From positions 1 to 64,000 of IMG/VR virus record IMGVR_UViG_3300044858_005015: a stretch of 64,000 bases of DNA; one strand, written 5' to 3'. Made by a program: the position numbers and the translations under genes. This document shows, piece after piece, positions 47,317-55,645 of the stretch. The stretch's first letter is position 1, and the number at the start of each line of letters is the position of its first letter. The stretch is from a virus. The notes below the pieces were generated by a model that saw nothing but the letters and a program-made list of their open reading frames with translations, was not told where the DNA came from and made no database searches.

Positions 47317-48205
47317 GCTTTTCAAATTCTCTATCAATTGTTTCTTGATTAAAAAGAGTGCTCGCATCATAGTTTCGCGGGCATTGGTGGCCTTGAGTTA
47401 GTAAAGGGTAAGAGTCTAAATAAGACTCGAGATTGTCGTATCCGAATCTTAGGTTACTAATTATATTCGTATGGGTGCTGTAACCGTATACGATAGGAGA
47501 ATTTCCAATCCAATGAACTAAGGAAGGTTTATTAAAACAAGCCATAACGTGCTGTACCACACTATCAATACCAATAGCTGTTTTACATTGTGAAAGAAGT
47601 AAGAGTAATTCTCTTAATGTAAGATCGAGCTGGGTACAGTTGTCTAATTGTATCTGGTTGTTATTTTTAATTTGTACGAATGTAAATTTATCTCTATATT
47701 TGTTTATAATAGGTATAACATATCGCGGAGGGAGATCTCTAAACCAGTTAAAGCTTATATGTTTGGGGTTATTGCCCATACCTCCATTAACTTGTACTGC
47801 TATGAGAGGTTTATTATTAGAATAGTTTTGTGCCAGTAATTGAGCGTTTTGTTCTTCAATTTGGTTAAAATGAAGTTCAGGCTTGTTAAAGTCATAATCA
47901 ATCTGCAATGACTTACACCAGGCTTTAGCTAAATTTGTCTTTCTGGTTATAACTTCATTTGAGTTATAAGGTTCATGTTTGAAGACGATAGTGTCTTTAT
48001 CTCTTATATAGTTCTCGTAAAAATACGGACACATACCTATCTTATATACCCGATAGATATTAGGGTTGTGTAAGAAGACTTCCGGGTAAGGAGATACAAC
48101 AACAAGCTGTCTTTCCGGAAAGGTCTTCTTTATTGCGCGAACTACATTCGTCGCTACAACATTCTTACCTATTCCACCTTCGACATGGAATACCGAATAC
48201 TGCAT
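47306..48205 (-). CDS. GT9-like (heptosyltransferase-type) glycosyltransferase
   Basis: 299 aa. GT-B style: N-terminal VEGGIGKNVVATNVVRAIK, C-terminal LDLTLRELLLLLSQCKTAIGIDSVVQHVMACFNKPSLVHWIGNSP (split here), the GT9 pattern of L..L..c...IG.DS...H.A....KP. GT9 enzymes add ADP-heptose to LPS. Here, beside fibers and a sulfotransferase, it may modify virion glycans or the host LPS; the donor is unknown. Confidence 0.7.
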   Translation of the reverse strand: MQYSVFHVEGGIGKNVVATNVVRAIKKTFPERQLVVVSPYPEVFLHNPNIYRVYKIGMCPYFYENYIRDKDTIVFKHEPYNSNEVITRKTNLAKAWCKSLQIDYDFNKPELHFNQIEEQNAQLLAQNYSNNKPLIAVQVNGGMGNNPKHISFNWFRDLPPRYVIPIINKYRDKFTFVQIKNNNQIQLDNCTQLDLTLRELLLLLSQCKTAIGIDSVVQHVMACFNKPSLVHWIGNSPIVYGYSTHTNIISNLRFGYDNLESYLDSYPLLTQGHQCPRNYDASTLFNQETIDREFEKLIQ

Positions 48206-48207
48206 TT

Positions 48208-48465
48208 TTATTCTTCTGGTGTTTCAGTATAAGCAGCTTTAGCTCTTACCACAGCATCTTCTAAAGAGTCTTTTTGCTCCTGGGTTAAAGCTTCTTGATA
48301 AATAGCTTTACCAAGCTGTAGTTCAATATGTCCTACATTAGCTTTAAGGATCTGTTGCTTCATCTTACCTTCATTTTCATTGGCAAGAGCTTGATCGATA
48401 GCGTAGACACTATCCATAAGAGCTGATACATTTGCTTTTTCTACGAATGGTTGTTTCTGTGACAT
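48208..48465 (-). CDS. Small helical protein
   Basis: 85 aa, starts MSQKQPFVEKANVSALMDSV, helical and acidic. 2 nt before the GT9 gene start, under a late-type box. Composition resembles small virion accessory proteins. No family recognised. Confidence 0.6.
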   Translation of the reverse strand: MSQKQPFVEKANVSALMDSVYAIDQALANENEGKMKQQILKANVGHIELQLGKAIYQEALTQEQKDSLEDAVVRAKAAYTETPEE

Positions 48466-48471
48466 ATATTC

Positions 48472-48479
48472 TATTTATC
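48472..48479 (-). promoter_or_regulatory. T4-late-like promoter box GATAAATA
   Basis: Minus-strand GATAAATA ending 6 nt before the ATG at 48465, so the GT9 gene appears late-expressed. Confidence 0.6.
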
Positions 48480-48488
48480 TTAAGTTGT

Positions 48489-49271
48489 TTAAAAGTTAAA
48501 GTGAAAATTTTGAAATTGTTCATGCATATAACCTAGAACTTCTTTTGAATCGTCTTTTACTGGGGCTATTTTAGGTCTAATGGTGTGAAGATCAGTAAAG
48601 CCGTGTTCAGCATCATTCTCTTTCGTATACTGAGGTATATTGTTAAAGTCATGATCGAAGTATTCTTCATCTAAAAACTCATAAACGTACTTTATAGTAA
48701 GTTCGGGCTGTGTAGTTAGCTTGTCAAAATCAATAAAGTGAAATTTATCTCTGTGACCTCTCATTACAGCGTCTCTAATGGAGTTAAATGTACCACCGAT
48801 TAACCCGTCTTGAGCGGCCCATACACCAAGTCTTCCTTCCAGTGTTTGCATCTGCGGGCCAGTCTCCATAGGAGAGTTTATATTTTTTATTTCTTTTCTA
48901 TAAAGCTTTTCCATAGAGGCCAGGATACAGGTTATCTTTCTTGTAGTAGTTAAGATTTTAATAGGGTGGCCTAAAGCATTTTCTACGAGTTCAATTTTAG
49001 GTGCCCAGCCTCTCGATTTATTAAAGACTGTAGGGCGATCGGTGTCCTGATGATAGGACTGAAAGAGATCTTTAATAATTGACAACTGCTTTTCGGGTGT
49101 TTCAGAAGCTTTAATTACCGGATTGTTTTTCCAAAACTGATGCACCCCCTGAACCAATTCAGATAAACCTGAAGTCGGTGTAACATGAAATTTTGGGTTC
49201 TGTGCTAGAATGTTGCACAGAAGGGTTGAACCTGAACGGGGCATCCCGTTTATGAAGTAAATTTTTCTCAT
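48489..49271 (-). CDS. Sulfotransferase (PAPS-dependent family), second copy
   Basis: 260 aa. INGMPRSGSTLLCNILAQNP (7-26) is the 5'-PSB loop; ILTTTRKITCILASMEKLY (about 108-126) is the 3'-phosphate motif. DHDFNNIPQYT matches the HDFNNVEQYT of 10711-11511, so these are paralogs at moderate divergence. In an unbroken minus-strand run with the GT9 gene, suggesting a glycosylate-then-sulfate pathway. Confidence 0.85.
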   Translation of the reverse strand: MRKIYFINGMPRSGSTLLCNILAQNPKFHVTPTSGLSELVQGVHQFWKNNPVIKASETPEKQLSIIKDLFQSYHQDTDRPTVFNKSRGWAPKIELVENALGHPIKILTTTRKITCILASMEKLYRKEIKNINSPMETGPQMQTLEGRLGVWAAQDGLIGGTFNSIRDAVMRGHRDKFHFIDFDKLTTQPELTIKYVYEFLDEEYFDHDFNNIPQYTKENDAEHGFTDLHTIRPKIAPVKDDSKEVLGYMHEQFQNFHFNF

Positions 49272-49561
49272 TTAACCTTCTCAACCAAAGCTGCCAAATA
49301 AGGTACTAAGTCTAAAGCTGTGTCGTGTTTGTACCCACCTAAGAATCTACTATACTTTTGATCAATAAAGACTGCCAGACCGATAGCGGTTAGAGCATCT
49401 TTATCGAGATCTTTATCAGTGTATTTCTTTACGATAGCCTTAGTCAAGTGCCACACAGCATCTTCGCCCCAGGAGTCACTATACTGACTACCGCGTTCCT
49501 GCATTGTACTAGCAACTTCTTTAATAGTTGCTGTAGCTGCTTTAATGAATTCGTTTTGCAT
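49268..49561 (-). CDS. DUF6378-like protein
   Basis: 97 aa. MQERGSQYSDSWGEDAVWHLTKAIVKKY resembles the ERGxxYGD start of DUF6378-type phage proteins, followed by a helical C terminus. ATGA overlap with the sulfotransferase. Function unknown; MazG-like activity is not supported by visible acidic motifs. Confidence 0.5.
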   Translation of the reverse strand: MQNEFIKAATATIKEVASTMQERGSQYSDSWGEDAVWHLTKAIVKKYTDKDLDKDALTAIGLAVFIDQKYSRFLGGYKHDTALDLVPYLAALVEKVK

Positions 49562-49830
49562 TAACGTCCTAACCAGTTAATGGTAGAGGCTGCCGAACAA
49601 TCCGTAGTATCAAAGAAGAGAGAGTGTTGCTGGCCACCAGCTTCGACTAAGAACGAGATAATACGACGAGGAGTCTTAGAATAGGAGACCATACGGTTCA
49701 TAGTCTGTTCATTGATAATCTCATAAGCTCCGTTAAAGTTTCTTGAGATCTGTTGACGAAGGAAGTCCATAATATCCTTACCCCCGACTTGTTCTGGTTT
49801 AACAATATAAATGTTTGGTTCTGTGCTCAT
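49561..49830 (-). CDS. Hypothetical small protein
   Basis: 89 aa from MSTEPNIYIVKPEQV. Mixed alpha/beta, no motif. The first Met of the longer frame would overlap the upstream gene and is disfavoured. 1-nt overlap with the next gene. Confidence 0.55.
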   Translation of the reverse strand: MSTEPNIYIVKPEQVGGKDIMDFLRQQISRNFNGAYEIINEQTMNRMVSYSKTPRRIISFLVEAGGQQHSLFFDTTDCSAASTINWLGR

Positions 49831-49841
49831 ATTTTTAATTA

Positions 49842-50102
49842 TCAAAAGTTAGGCTCATATTCCACCACAGAGTCAACTCGAAAGGATCTCCAGGCTAGTT
49901 TTTCTAAATCCCATACCGGGAGCACATTAGGGTTTTCTTTTTTAGTTCTTTTAACTTCCCCTTCAGTCAAAGTTTCTGGTTCTGGGAGATATTCTTCAGA
50001 CAATGTGCAAACCATTTTACGTAAAGTGTCGTCTTTCTTTTTGAACTTGACAGTTACTACTCGTTCTTTTAACATTTTTATAAGGTCTTCTCGTGTTGCC
50101 AT
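49842..50102 (-). CDS. WYL_2/DUF2693-type SH3 beta-barrel protein
   Basis: 86 aa. REDLIKMLKERVVTVKFKKK, TLRKMVCTL, VWDLEKLAWRSFRVDSV fit the small phage SH3-barrel family, more canonical than the paralog at 23442. Divergent from the 5'-3' exonuclease gene, 72 bp between starts. Role unknown. Confidence 0.7.
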   Translation of the reverse strand: MATREDLIKMLKERVVTVKFKKKDDTLRKMVCTLSEEYLPEPETLTEGEVKRTKKENPNVLPVWDLEKLAWRSFRVDSVVEYEPNF

Positions 50103-50139
50103 ATTTCAATAATACCTCAAAAGAGAGTGAAATCAACTC

Positions 50140-50167
50140 TTGACTTAAACCTTTAAGCATCTATACT
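50140..50167 (+). promoter_or_regulatory. Sigma70-type promoter for the exonuclease gene
   Basis: TTGACT (50140-50145), 16 bp, TATACT (50162-50167), 7 nt to the ATG at 50175. Consistent with early/middle expression. Confidence 0.7.
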
Positions 50168-50174
50168 TAACGGC

Positions 50175-51080
50175 ATGAATAATCTTGTAATCGACGGTTC
50201 CAATCTTTTATGGCGAACATACTGGATCGCTGAAACCCGTCAAAAGCTAGTCAACTCCAAAGGCATTTGGACAGGGCCTATCTATCTTTTTCTTAAATCC
50301 CTTAAAGGTCTTCAAGAGAAGTTTAAACCTAATAGTGTTTGGTGTACATGGGATAAAAAATTAATTTACCCTTCGACTAACTTCCGTAAAGAGTTAGCTC
50401 CGGAGACCTACAAACAGAACCGAGATGATGATAAGTCGCGAGAGATCCATAAACAGCATGATGAACTTTCAAAGTGGTTGACTGTTTTAGGGGTTAAACA
50501 GATTTATCCTGGTGTATTAGAAGCCGATGACATTATTTCCTGGCTCTGTAAGGAGAAGCTTTCGTCGACTATTATTGTTACTGTTGACAAAGATCTTTTA
50601 CAGTTGGTCAACGATTTTTGTCACTACTACAACCCTATTAAGAAGAAGCTTATCACTCCCGATAACTTCCTAGCCGAAGTAGGAGTAGAGATTGTAGAAT
50701 ACAATTATTACAAGGCTCTCCTCGGGGACAAGTCAGATAACGTCGAAGGAGTTCCCGGTTACGGGGTTCAGAAGTCAACCCGTCTTTGTAAAGAAGGTTA
50801 CAACGGAATTGTGTCTAAGCTTTCTGAAGAAGATCGGAAACGTTTTGAAAAGAACTTAACGCTTACTAATCTTTTCGGGTCCTATCATAAAACTGAGGGT
50901 GAGGTAGAACTTTACGAAAAGCAATATCAAGAACAGAAGGATATCAAAGCTGACATGAAGAAGTTTGAAGAGATGTGTCAGGAAGCTGAGTTTTATTCTT
51001 TTGTTAAAGAGATTGATAAATGGAAGCAGACTTTTTCTCGTAATCAGTCACTCGTCGATCTCATATCCCAGCTTTCGTAA
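50175..51080 (+). CDS. 5'-3' exonuclease / FEN-type RNase H
   Basis: 301 aa, similar in size to T4 RNase H (305). Acidic metal ligands: LVIDGSNLLWR (D7), EADDIISWL (about 120-128), VTVDKDLLQLV (about 139-149), GDKSDNVEGVPGYG (about 185-198), the last being the helix-three-turn-helix DNA-binding motif. Removes RNA primers and flaps in lagging-strand synthesis. Antisense overlap of 33 nt with the next minus gene. Confidence 0.88.
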   Translation: MNNLVIDGSNLLWRTYWIAETRQKLVNSKGIWTGPIYLFLKSLKGLQEKFKPNSVWCTWDKKLIYPSTNFRKELAPETYKQNRDDDKSREIHKQHDELSKWLTVLGVKQIYPGVLEADDIISWLCKEKLSSTIIVTVDKDLLQLVNDFCHYYNPIKKKLITPDNFLAEVGVEIVEYNYYKALLGDKSDNVEGVPGYGVQKSTRLCKEGYNGIVSKLSEEDRKRFEKNLTLTNLFGSYHKTEGEVELYEKQYQEQKDIKADMKKFEEMCQEAEFYSFVKEIDKWKQTFSRNQSLVDLISQLS

Positions 51081-51254
51081 GTCTTGCGCAGTGATTGATT
51101 CTAGTACCATCATAACAAAGTCTTCTATGTCTTCTTTATGGGCATATTTGACCCCGAAAGCATCACATACAGCATCTTCAAAGTCTTGATCATAGGTCAT
51201 ATGAAGGATAATTTTATCACCGTTATCCTCGGCATCTAAGATCTCAAACTTCAT
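51048..51254 (-). CDS. Hypothetical small acidic protein
   Basis: 68 aa, MKFEILDAEDNGDKIILHMT, alternating strands then a helical end (AHKEDIEDFVMMVLESI). Start lies 10 nt inside the end of the upstream gene. No family recognised. Confidence 0.6.
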   Translation of the reverse strand: MKFEILDAEDNGDKIILHMTYDQDFEDAVCDAFGVKYAHKEDIEDFVMMVLESITAQDLRKLGYEIDE

Positions 51255-51627
51255 CTTTAGATTTTTTCTTTTTACGTTTAGCTCTCTTCTCCTGTAGTTC
51301 TTTTTGGAGAGCTGATTTATAGACTTTAGCAGATAAGAGTTTTAGAAACCGAGCATTATCGAGGATCGAAACACCATTAATGACCCGAGACTCAGCGTAG
51401 ATGACTTGGGACTCTGACCAGTCCGGGTACAGGTAGTGGATGCATTCATGATAGGCTGTCCTAAGCATATCCTTACGGTGATCTATTACTACCATATCCT
51501 CATCATACAAACACCAACCACAAATTTTTAACTTACTGAATACAAAGAATTCAGGAGGCTTTTTGCGGACTAAGTTTAGGCATCGAGTATAGATTTCGGT
51601 TACCTGTTTTTTACCGAGCTTTATCAT
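51244..51627 (-). CDS. HExxH putative metallopeptidase, SprT-like
   Basis: 127 aa. TAYHECIHYLYPDWSESQVIYAESRVIN (58-85; cited in part) gives H60-E61-x-x-H64 and a nearby YAE Glu as a possible third ligand, as in SprT/gluzincin cores. Highly basic C terminus (EKRAKRKKKKSKDEV) suggests DNA binding. Small for an active peptidase; function uncertain. A second unrelated HExxH protein is at 31375. Confidence 0.55.
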   Translation of the reverse strand: MIKLGKKQVTEIYTRCLNLVRKKPPEFFVFSKLKICGWCLYDEDMVVIDHRKDMLRTAYHECIHYLYPDWSESQVIYAESRVINGVSILDNARFLKLLSAKVYKSALQKELQEKRAKRKKKKSKDEV

Positions 51628-51647
51628 AGCCGTTAATATTTAATCTT

Positions 51648-52379
51648 TTATAGCCCGAACTCACGATCAAAGGCTTTGAAGGATTGCTTGTAGGACTTTA
51701 AAGATTCGTCGTATTTGTCTTTAGTGTACTGCCAGTTCCAGGATAGTTGTTCCGGAACTTTAAAACCATAGAACTTGAGAACTTGTTTTTGTAAGTCAAT
51801 TACATTGTGACCGTTCCAGTTTTGTCCGGTAAAGATGAGACCGGCATCAATATCTTTAATGATATTGTCTTCTCCTAAGGTTGTATGTCTTGACTCCAGC
51901 CAGCAAAGTCGTTCCAAGAGTCTTTGATAGACAGCATTTGTCTGACCCCATCTAACGGAACCAAAAAAGATAACACAGTCAGATTCTAAAAGCTCTTTAA
52001 CTATTTTCCAAAGCTCATCGTCCTTCATATAAAAAGAGGTCCAGCACCGTAGACATCCTGAAGGATTCTTGTCTTTATCTTTGAGAGTCGCGGCCTTGAC
52101 CCCGCAATCATTGTTCTTGAAGGAGACGTGACCGGTGCAGTCATGGATAGTCATATGAGCGGCGTCCATGAGGAGTGTCTTATCTGAGTGCTGGGACTGA
52201 ATGTACCGAGCTAGTTGCATGGACTTAGGTACCTCTTCCTCTTTCATTGATTCTGGTCTATTGGAAGTAGAAATGAGAAGTATCTTCTTTTTCTTCTCGA
52301 GATACTGAACTGTGGTATCGAGGAGTTTTCTCTCTTTAGCTTCCAAAAGATAGTAATAGTCTTTAAAGTCCGTTTTCAT
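51648..52379 (-). CDS. NAD(P)H-dependent FMN reductase/flavodoxin-fold protein
   Basis: 243 aa. ILLISTSNRPESMKEEE (about 33-49) resembles the FMN phosphate loop, then DCGVKAATLKDKDKNPSGCLRCWTSF (about 92-117) with two Cys in CLRC, SDCVIFFGSVRWGQTN (about 134-149) and FTGQNWNG. Fits the flavodoxin-like NADPH:FMN reductases of phages. Could supply reduced flavin, for example to ThyX; that link is inference. Confidence 0.65.
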   Translation of the reverse strand: MKTDFKDYYYLLEAKERKLLDTTVQYLEKKKKILLISTSNRPESMKEEEVPKSMQLARYIQSQHSDKTLLMDAAHMTIHDCTGHVSFKNNDCGVKAATLKDKDKNPSGCLRCWTSFYMKDDELWKIVKELLESDCVIFFGSVRWGQTNAVYQRLLERLCWLESRHTTLGEDNIIKDIDAGLIFTGQNWNGHNVIDLQKQVLKFYGFKVPEQLSWNWQYTKDKYDESLKSYKQSFKAFDREFGL

Positions 52380-52402
52380 GTATAGTATTTAGGAGAAAAA
52401 TA

Positions 52403-52410
52403 GATAAATA
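52403..52410 (+). promoter_or_regulatory. T4-late-like promoter box GATAAATA
   Basis: GATAAATA ending 11 nt before the ATG at 52422, in the divergent gap with the flavoprotein gene. Confidence 0.55.
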
Positions 52411-52421
52411 CAATATATTAT

Positions 52422-52709
52422 ATGTACGAATCAGATGGTTACAACGGTATTTTGAGTCCGGGAGGTTTTAATCCCGTAGCAAAGAAAGTTCTCCCTTTTC
52501 CTCTCGAGAACATTGAAGAGAACTTAGCAGATGTTTACTTTGAGATGGATAAGATCCGTAAGCGGATTGAAGTGGTTAAGCGTAATAATGTTACCTCTTT
52601 GACTGAGTTAAGACTTAAACAGCTTACTAAGATGCAGTATAAGATTAACACCGCTATGACCTTGATCAAAGATCTGACCAAGGACTTAGACAGTTTTTGG
52701 ATTAACTAA
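52422..52709 (+). CDS. Hypothetical late protein, coiled coil
   Basis: 95 aa, YNGILSPGGFNPVAKKVLPF then heptad-like helices to the end. Converges with the membrane-zinc gene by 8 nt. No family recognised. Confidence 0.6.
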   Translation: MYESDGYNGILSPGGFNPVAKKVLPFPLENIEENLADVYFEMDKIRKRIEVVKRNNVTSLTELRLKQLTKMQYKINTAMTLIKDLTKDLDSFWIN

Positions 52710-53166
52710 GAGACGTTTTAAACTCAATAGTTTCGTTTTCTCCCACTGGCATTACTACTTTGTTAAGTGGGGTGGTAATTTGAGCAGCAAAGAATTGCAT
52801 CTTAACAGCATTAACCTGGTTGCAGGACCCACACTTAAACCGGTTCTCTTGATTTAGAGTAATAAGGGTTACGTTGGACTGTTTACAGTAAGCGCAGGTC
52901 AGCTGGATAGTAAACTTAGAAAGCGCTTCTAGCTGCTCGTTTAGTACTTTGGCTCCCTCTAGTGTATCTTTTCTTTGTAAGTATGTATTGATAACAGCGA
53001 AGATAACAAATTGAACCCCAAAGGCTAGAATAAAGTAACCCCAGAAGGACCCGGTAAGAAGATACCCTCCTACTCCAACCACTCCTGAAACAAGGGCAGT
53101 AAAAGCTAGGGAAAGAAATACAATAAGAATCTCAGGTCGTTTTAATAGCTGTAGATACTTTTTCAT
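52702..53166 (-). CDS. Two-helix membrane protein with zinc ribbon
   Basis: 154 aa from MKKYLQLLKRPEILIVF. Two transmembrane helices (about 15-32 and 40-60), then a C-x2-C...C-x2-C zinc ribbon (CAYCKQSN and CGSCNQVN) on a cytoplasmic-type tail. Start is inside the end of the upstream gene. Function unknown. Confidence 0.65.
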   Translation of the reverse strand: MKKYLQLLKRPEILIVFLSLAFTALVSGVVGVGGYLLTGSFWGYFILAFGVQFVIFAVINTYLQRKDTLEGAKVLNEQLEALSKFTIQLTCAYCKQSNVTLITLNQENRFKCGSCNQVNAVKMQFFAAQITTPLNKVVMPVGENETIEFKTSLS

Positions 53167-53371
53167 AAATTTTATCGGTTTGACTATCAACATAAGTCAT
53201 AATATCTAAAGGGTTCAATTGTACACTTTCAAAGTCTACTCCACGATCTTCGCACTTATCGCCAATGAGATTAATGGCTTCTTCCAGAGCTGACCAACGG
53301 CAAAGTTCATACAAAGACATTTTATCGATGTTAACATTTGAGACCTTTTCGGGTTGTTTAGTTTTTTTCAT
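53132..53371 (-). CDS. Hypothetical protein
   Basis: 79 aa from MKKTKQPEKVSNVNI, helical, acidic, with LYELCRWSALEEAINLIGD. The earlier Met of the longer frame would overlap the upstream gene. No family recognised. Confidence 0.55.
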   Translation of the reverse strand: MKKTKQPEKVSNVNIDKMSLYELCRWSALEEAINLIGDKCEDRGVDFESVQLNPLDIMTYVDSQTDKIYEKVSTAIKTT

Positions 53372-53405
53372 AGATGGGAAATATATAGGAAGGTGATAAA
53401 GGTAG

Positions 53406-53669
53406 TCAAGAACTTTTTTGATAAGTTTCAATGTTTGCTGAGGCTACTTCGAATACTTCTTCCGGTACTTGTTCTACAAAGTCAAGCAGACCGGTTTGTA
53501 CTCCTTCCGAGAATTCTTCTTTTGTGAGGCAGATTTGATAACGATCAGGGAGCTGCATGAATTCAAGTACTTCAGATTCTTCTTTTATGAAGAGTATAAA
53601 GTCCCCTCTTCGGAGCTTTGTAAACGCATACATACCTCTTAACTGAGGAGTTTTTAGTATTTTAGCCAC
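53406..53669 (-). CDS. Hypothetical protein
   Basis: 87 aa with a GTG start (read as MAKILKTPQ), a CTAAATA box about 20 nt upstream. Beta start (FILFIKEESEVLEFM) and acidic helical end. No family recognised. Confidence 0.5.
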   Translation of the reverse strand: MAKILKTPQLRGMYAFTKLRRGDFILFIKEESEVLEFMQLPDRYQICLTKEEFSEGVQTGLLDFVEQVPEEVFEVASANIETYQKSS

Positions 53670-53714
53670 TGAAATATTATAAGGATTATTTAGGATATAT
53701 CCACTATGTATTAA

Positions 53715-54200
53715 TTAGATTACCCCAGGTATAAGATTAGTATTTTTTGCAATATTATTAAAGTCAGATGCTAGTTCGTTTTTAACGCCGTTAACAATAT
53801 CTGTCTTATCTTGAGATGTGACCCCGGATCCTGTTGCCACAACGGTAGATGCTGCAGATTGTATTAAGAGGGTCTGGACTCCTTCGCTGTAGGCGATGGG
53901 GTCTCCTCCGGGGCCTCCGGTGAGGTTTCCTCCGGCGACCCGGGCGATGTAATTTCCTGACGCAAAACGAAGTTGCCACGACCCCAATAGTTCGACGGTG
54001 AGGCCGACTTGCACGCCGGGACCGAGTTCTTTGAGTCCTGATCCTGAGCCGATTCTTTCATATGTTATCCCTGTCTCGCTAGCTTGCGCAACTTTAATGG
54101 CAGCATAAAGAGATATACAGTCGACATCGGCAGTCCCATTATCAACCTCGATAATAGACGTTTCAAAATCGAAGGTAAACGGTGATACATATAAAGTCAT
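53715..54200 (-). CDS. Virion protein, beta-rich
   Basis: 161 aa, MTLYVSPFTFDFETSIIEVD, Gly-rich middle (GGNLTGGPGGDPIAYS) and a helical end. Contiguous (1-nt overlap) with the fiber-type gene at 54200. Resembles small phage baseplate/fiber-linked proteins. Richer in G/C-ending codons than neighbouring phage genes. Confidence 0.6.
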   Translation of the reverse strand: MTLYVSPFTFDFETSIIEVDNGTADVDCISLYAAIKVAQASETGITYERIGSGSGLKELGPGVQVGLTVELLGSWQLRFASGNYIARVAGGNLTGGPGGDPIAYSEGVQTLLIQSAASTVVATGSGVTSQDKTDIVNGVKNELASDFNNIAKNTNLIPGVI

Positions 54201-55636
54201 TAGACATCGGAGTTTCTACTAGTATTAACGGAACCACCGGCGTTTGTTACGCTTAATAGAGTGTTAAACGGTATAATAGGTGCCCCGCCGGATCCGTTGC
54301 GAACGTCAACACGCGCGGTGAAATTGGTAGAAAATATAAAGGTAACACTCTCGCTTGAACCAGATGCTACTTTATCAATGAAAGGAACAAAGACGTCATC
54401 CGCTGTAACAACGTTACCAGCAAGAGCAGGACTTAAGCCAGAGAATGTTTTCGTGCCGGCATTGAACGATGAATATGTATAACGTAGCCCTTTAATACGG
54501 ATAACACCTGATGATGGTGTGTCAGTCTTAATAGATTCTACTACCTGTAAGGATGTAGCGCCAGAGCTTGCAGCAACCGGTGTATATTCATCTTTAAGAA
54601 TACCACCGCTACCATTTTCCCGGGCTACCAGAACTCTATCACCAGAGACTAGGTTACCTACAGTTATTCCAACCAAGGTAGGGGGTACCTGTGTTGTACC
54701 GTCGTGAGCAATAAGTTGATAGCGAGTAGCTTCAGCTGGAAGAACACCCGAGAGGTACCATCCTTGTGCTGCGAAGAACGTACCACCTGCAAAAGTTCCG
54801 AAGGGCGCGGAAACAACCTCCGGGTAAGCTGGATTTAGCTTCCGGTATCTCCACCCTGGAATACCACTTAAGGTAGCGGTAGAGTTTTCTCTTGTGAGAT
54901 ATTGAAGGTACTGATATGTTTCTTGCAGTGTACAATCACCGGAAAGAGATATAGTACCTTTATAAAGCTTTGGTCCGTTACCGTTGTTAATGTCCTGGGT
55001 AGTGTCTCCAAAGGTAACCGAAACTTTAGAAGATAATGCTGCGGTTTGAGTTTCAGTGAGAACAATAGAGGAGTCTAATGAAGTTGATAACGCAGCCGCG
55101 GCTTCACCACCAGCCGCGAGGTTAGTATCGAAGTGGGAATATGTTTGACCCCATTTGCGCGAAAATGCAGTAACGTCACCGTTGTCGATAAACGATCCAC
55201 CGGTTCTTACTTTTACTAAAATTTGAATATGACCGTCTGACCAAAACTTGGTAAGTTTGTTCCCGCTCTGTACAACATAGACGGGGGACCCTGCAACAAT
55301 ACCACCGATGGTTTTAAGACCTGAGTACTGTACGTTTCCGGTATTTTGTTTTACCGAACCGAAATTTATATACTGGGCAGCGTCGTCGTCAATGTTGTAA
55401 ACAAACTCACCAGATGTTAAAAGGTTGAGCCTTGATGCTACGGCTGCATCTCGGGGACCGTCTAGCCTCGACGGGTTGGGTGAGAGTATATCGAGAAGAT
55501 CATTTCCTGAAGCATTAGCATCGTCCGCCAAATCCTGTAACCACGAATGTAGTTCTAGAACACTATAAATTGTAGTACCACTAGTATGCCGGATATCCCC
55601 TGTTGAATTAATTGAAAAATCATCTTGAATAGCCAT
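54200..55636 (-). CDS. Large virion protein
   Basis: 478 aa. Starts MAIQDDFSINSTGDIRHTSG, has repeated Ser/Thr/Gly strands and no Cys cluster except CTLQ. Organisation resembles tail-tip or fiber-attachment proteins. Located between a small structural gene and the 743-aa fiber. No named domain seen. Confidence 0.65.
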   Translation of the reverse strand: MAIQDDFSINSTGDIRHTSGTTIYSVLELHSWLQDLADDANASGNDLLDILSPNPSRLDGPRDAAVASRLNLLTSGEFVYNIDDDAAQYINFGSVKQNTGNVQYSGLKTIGGIVAGSPVYVVQSGNKLTKFWSDGHIQILVKVRTGGSFIDNGDVTAFSRKWGQTYSHFDTNLAAGGEAAAALSTSLDSSIVLTETQTAALSSKVSVTFGDTTQDINNGNGPKLYKGTISLSGDCTLQETYQYLQYLTRENSTATLSGIPGWRYRKLNPAYPEVVSAPFGTFAGGTFFAAQGWYLSGVLPAEATRYQLIAHDGTTQVPPTLVGITVGNLVSGDRVLVARENGSGGILKDEYTPVAASSGATSLQVVESIKTDTPSSGVIRIKGLRYTYSSFNAGTKTFSGLSPALAGNVVTADDVFVPFIDKVASGSSESVTFIFSTNFTARVDVRNGSGGAPIIPFNTLLSVTNAGGSVNTSRNSDV

Positions 55637-55645
55637 ATAATATAA

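Noticed and set aside
49268-49561. MazG-type pyrophosphohydrolase
   Set aside because: The acidic metal-binding motifs of MazG are not visible; a DUF6378-like label was used instead.
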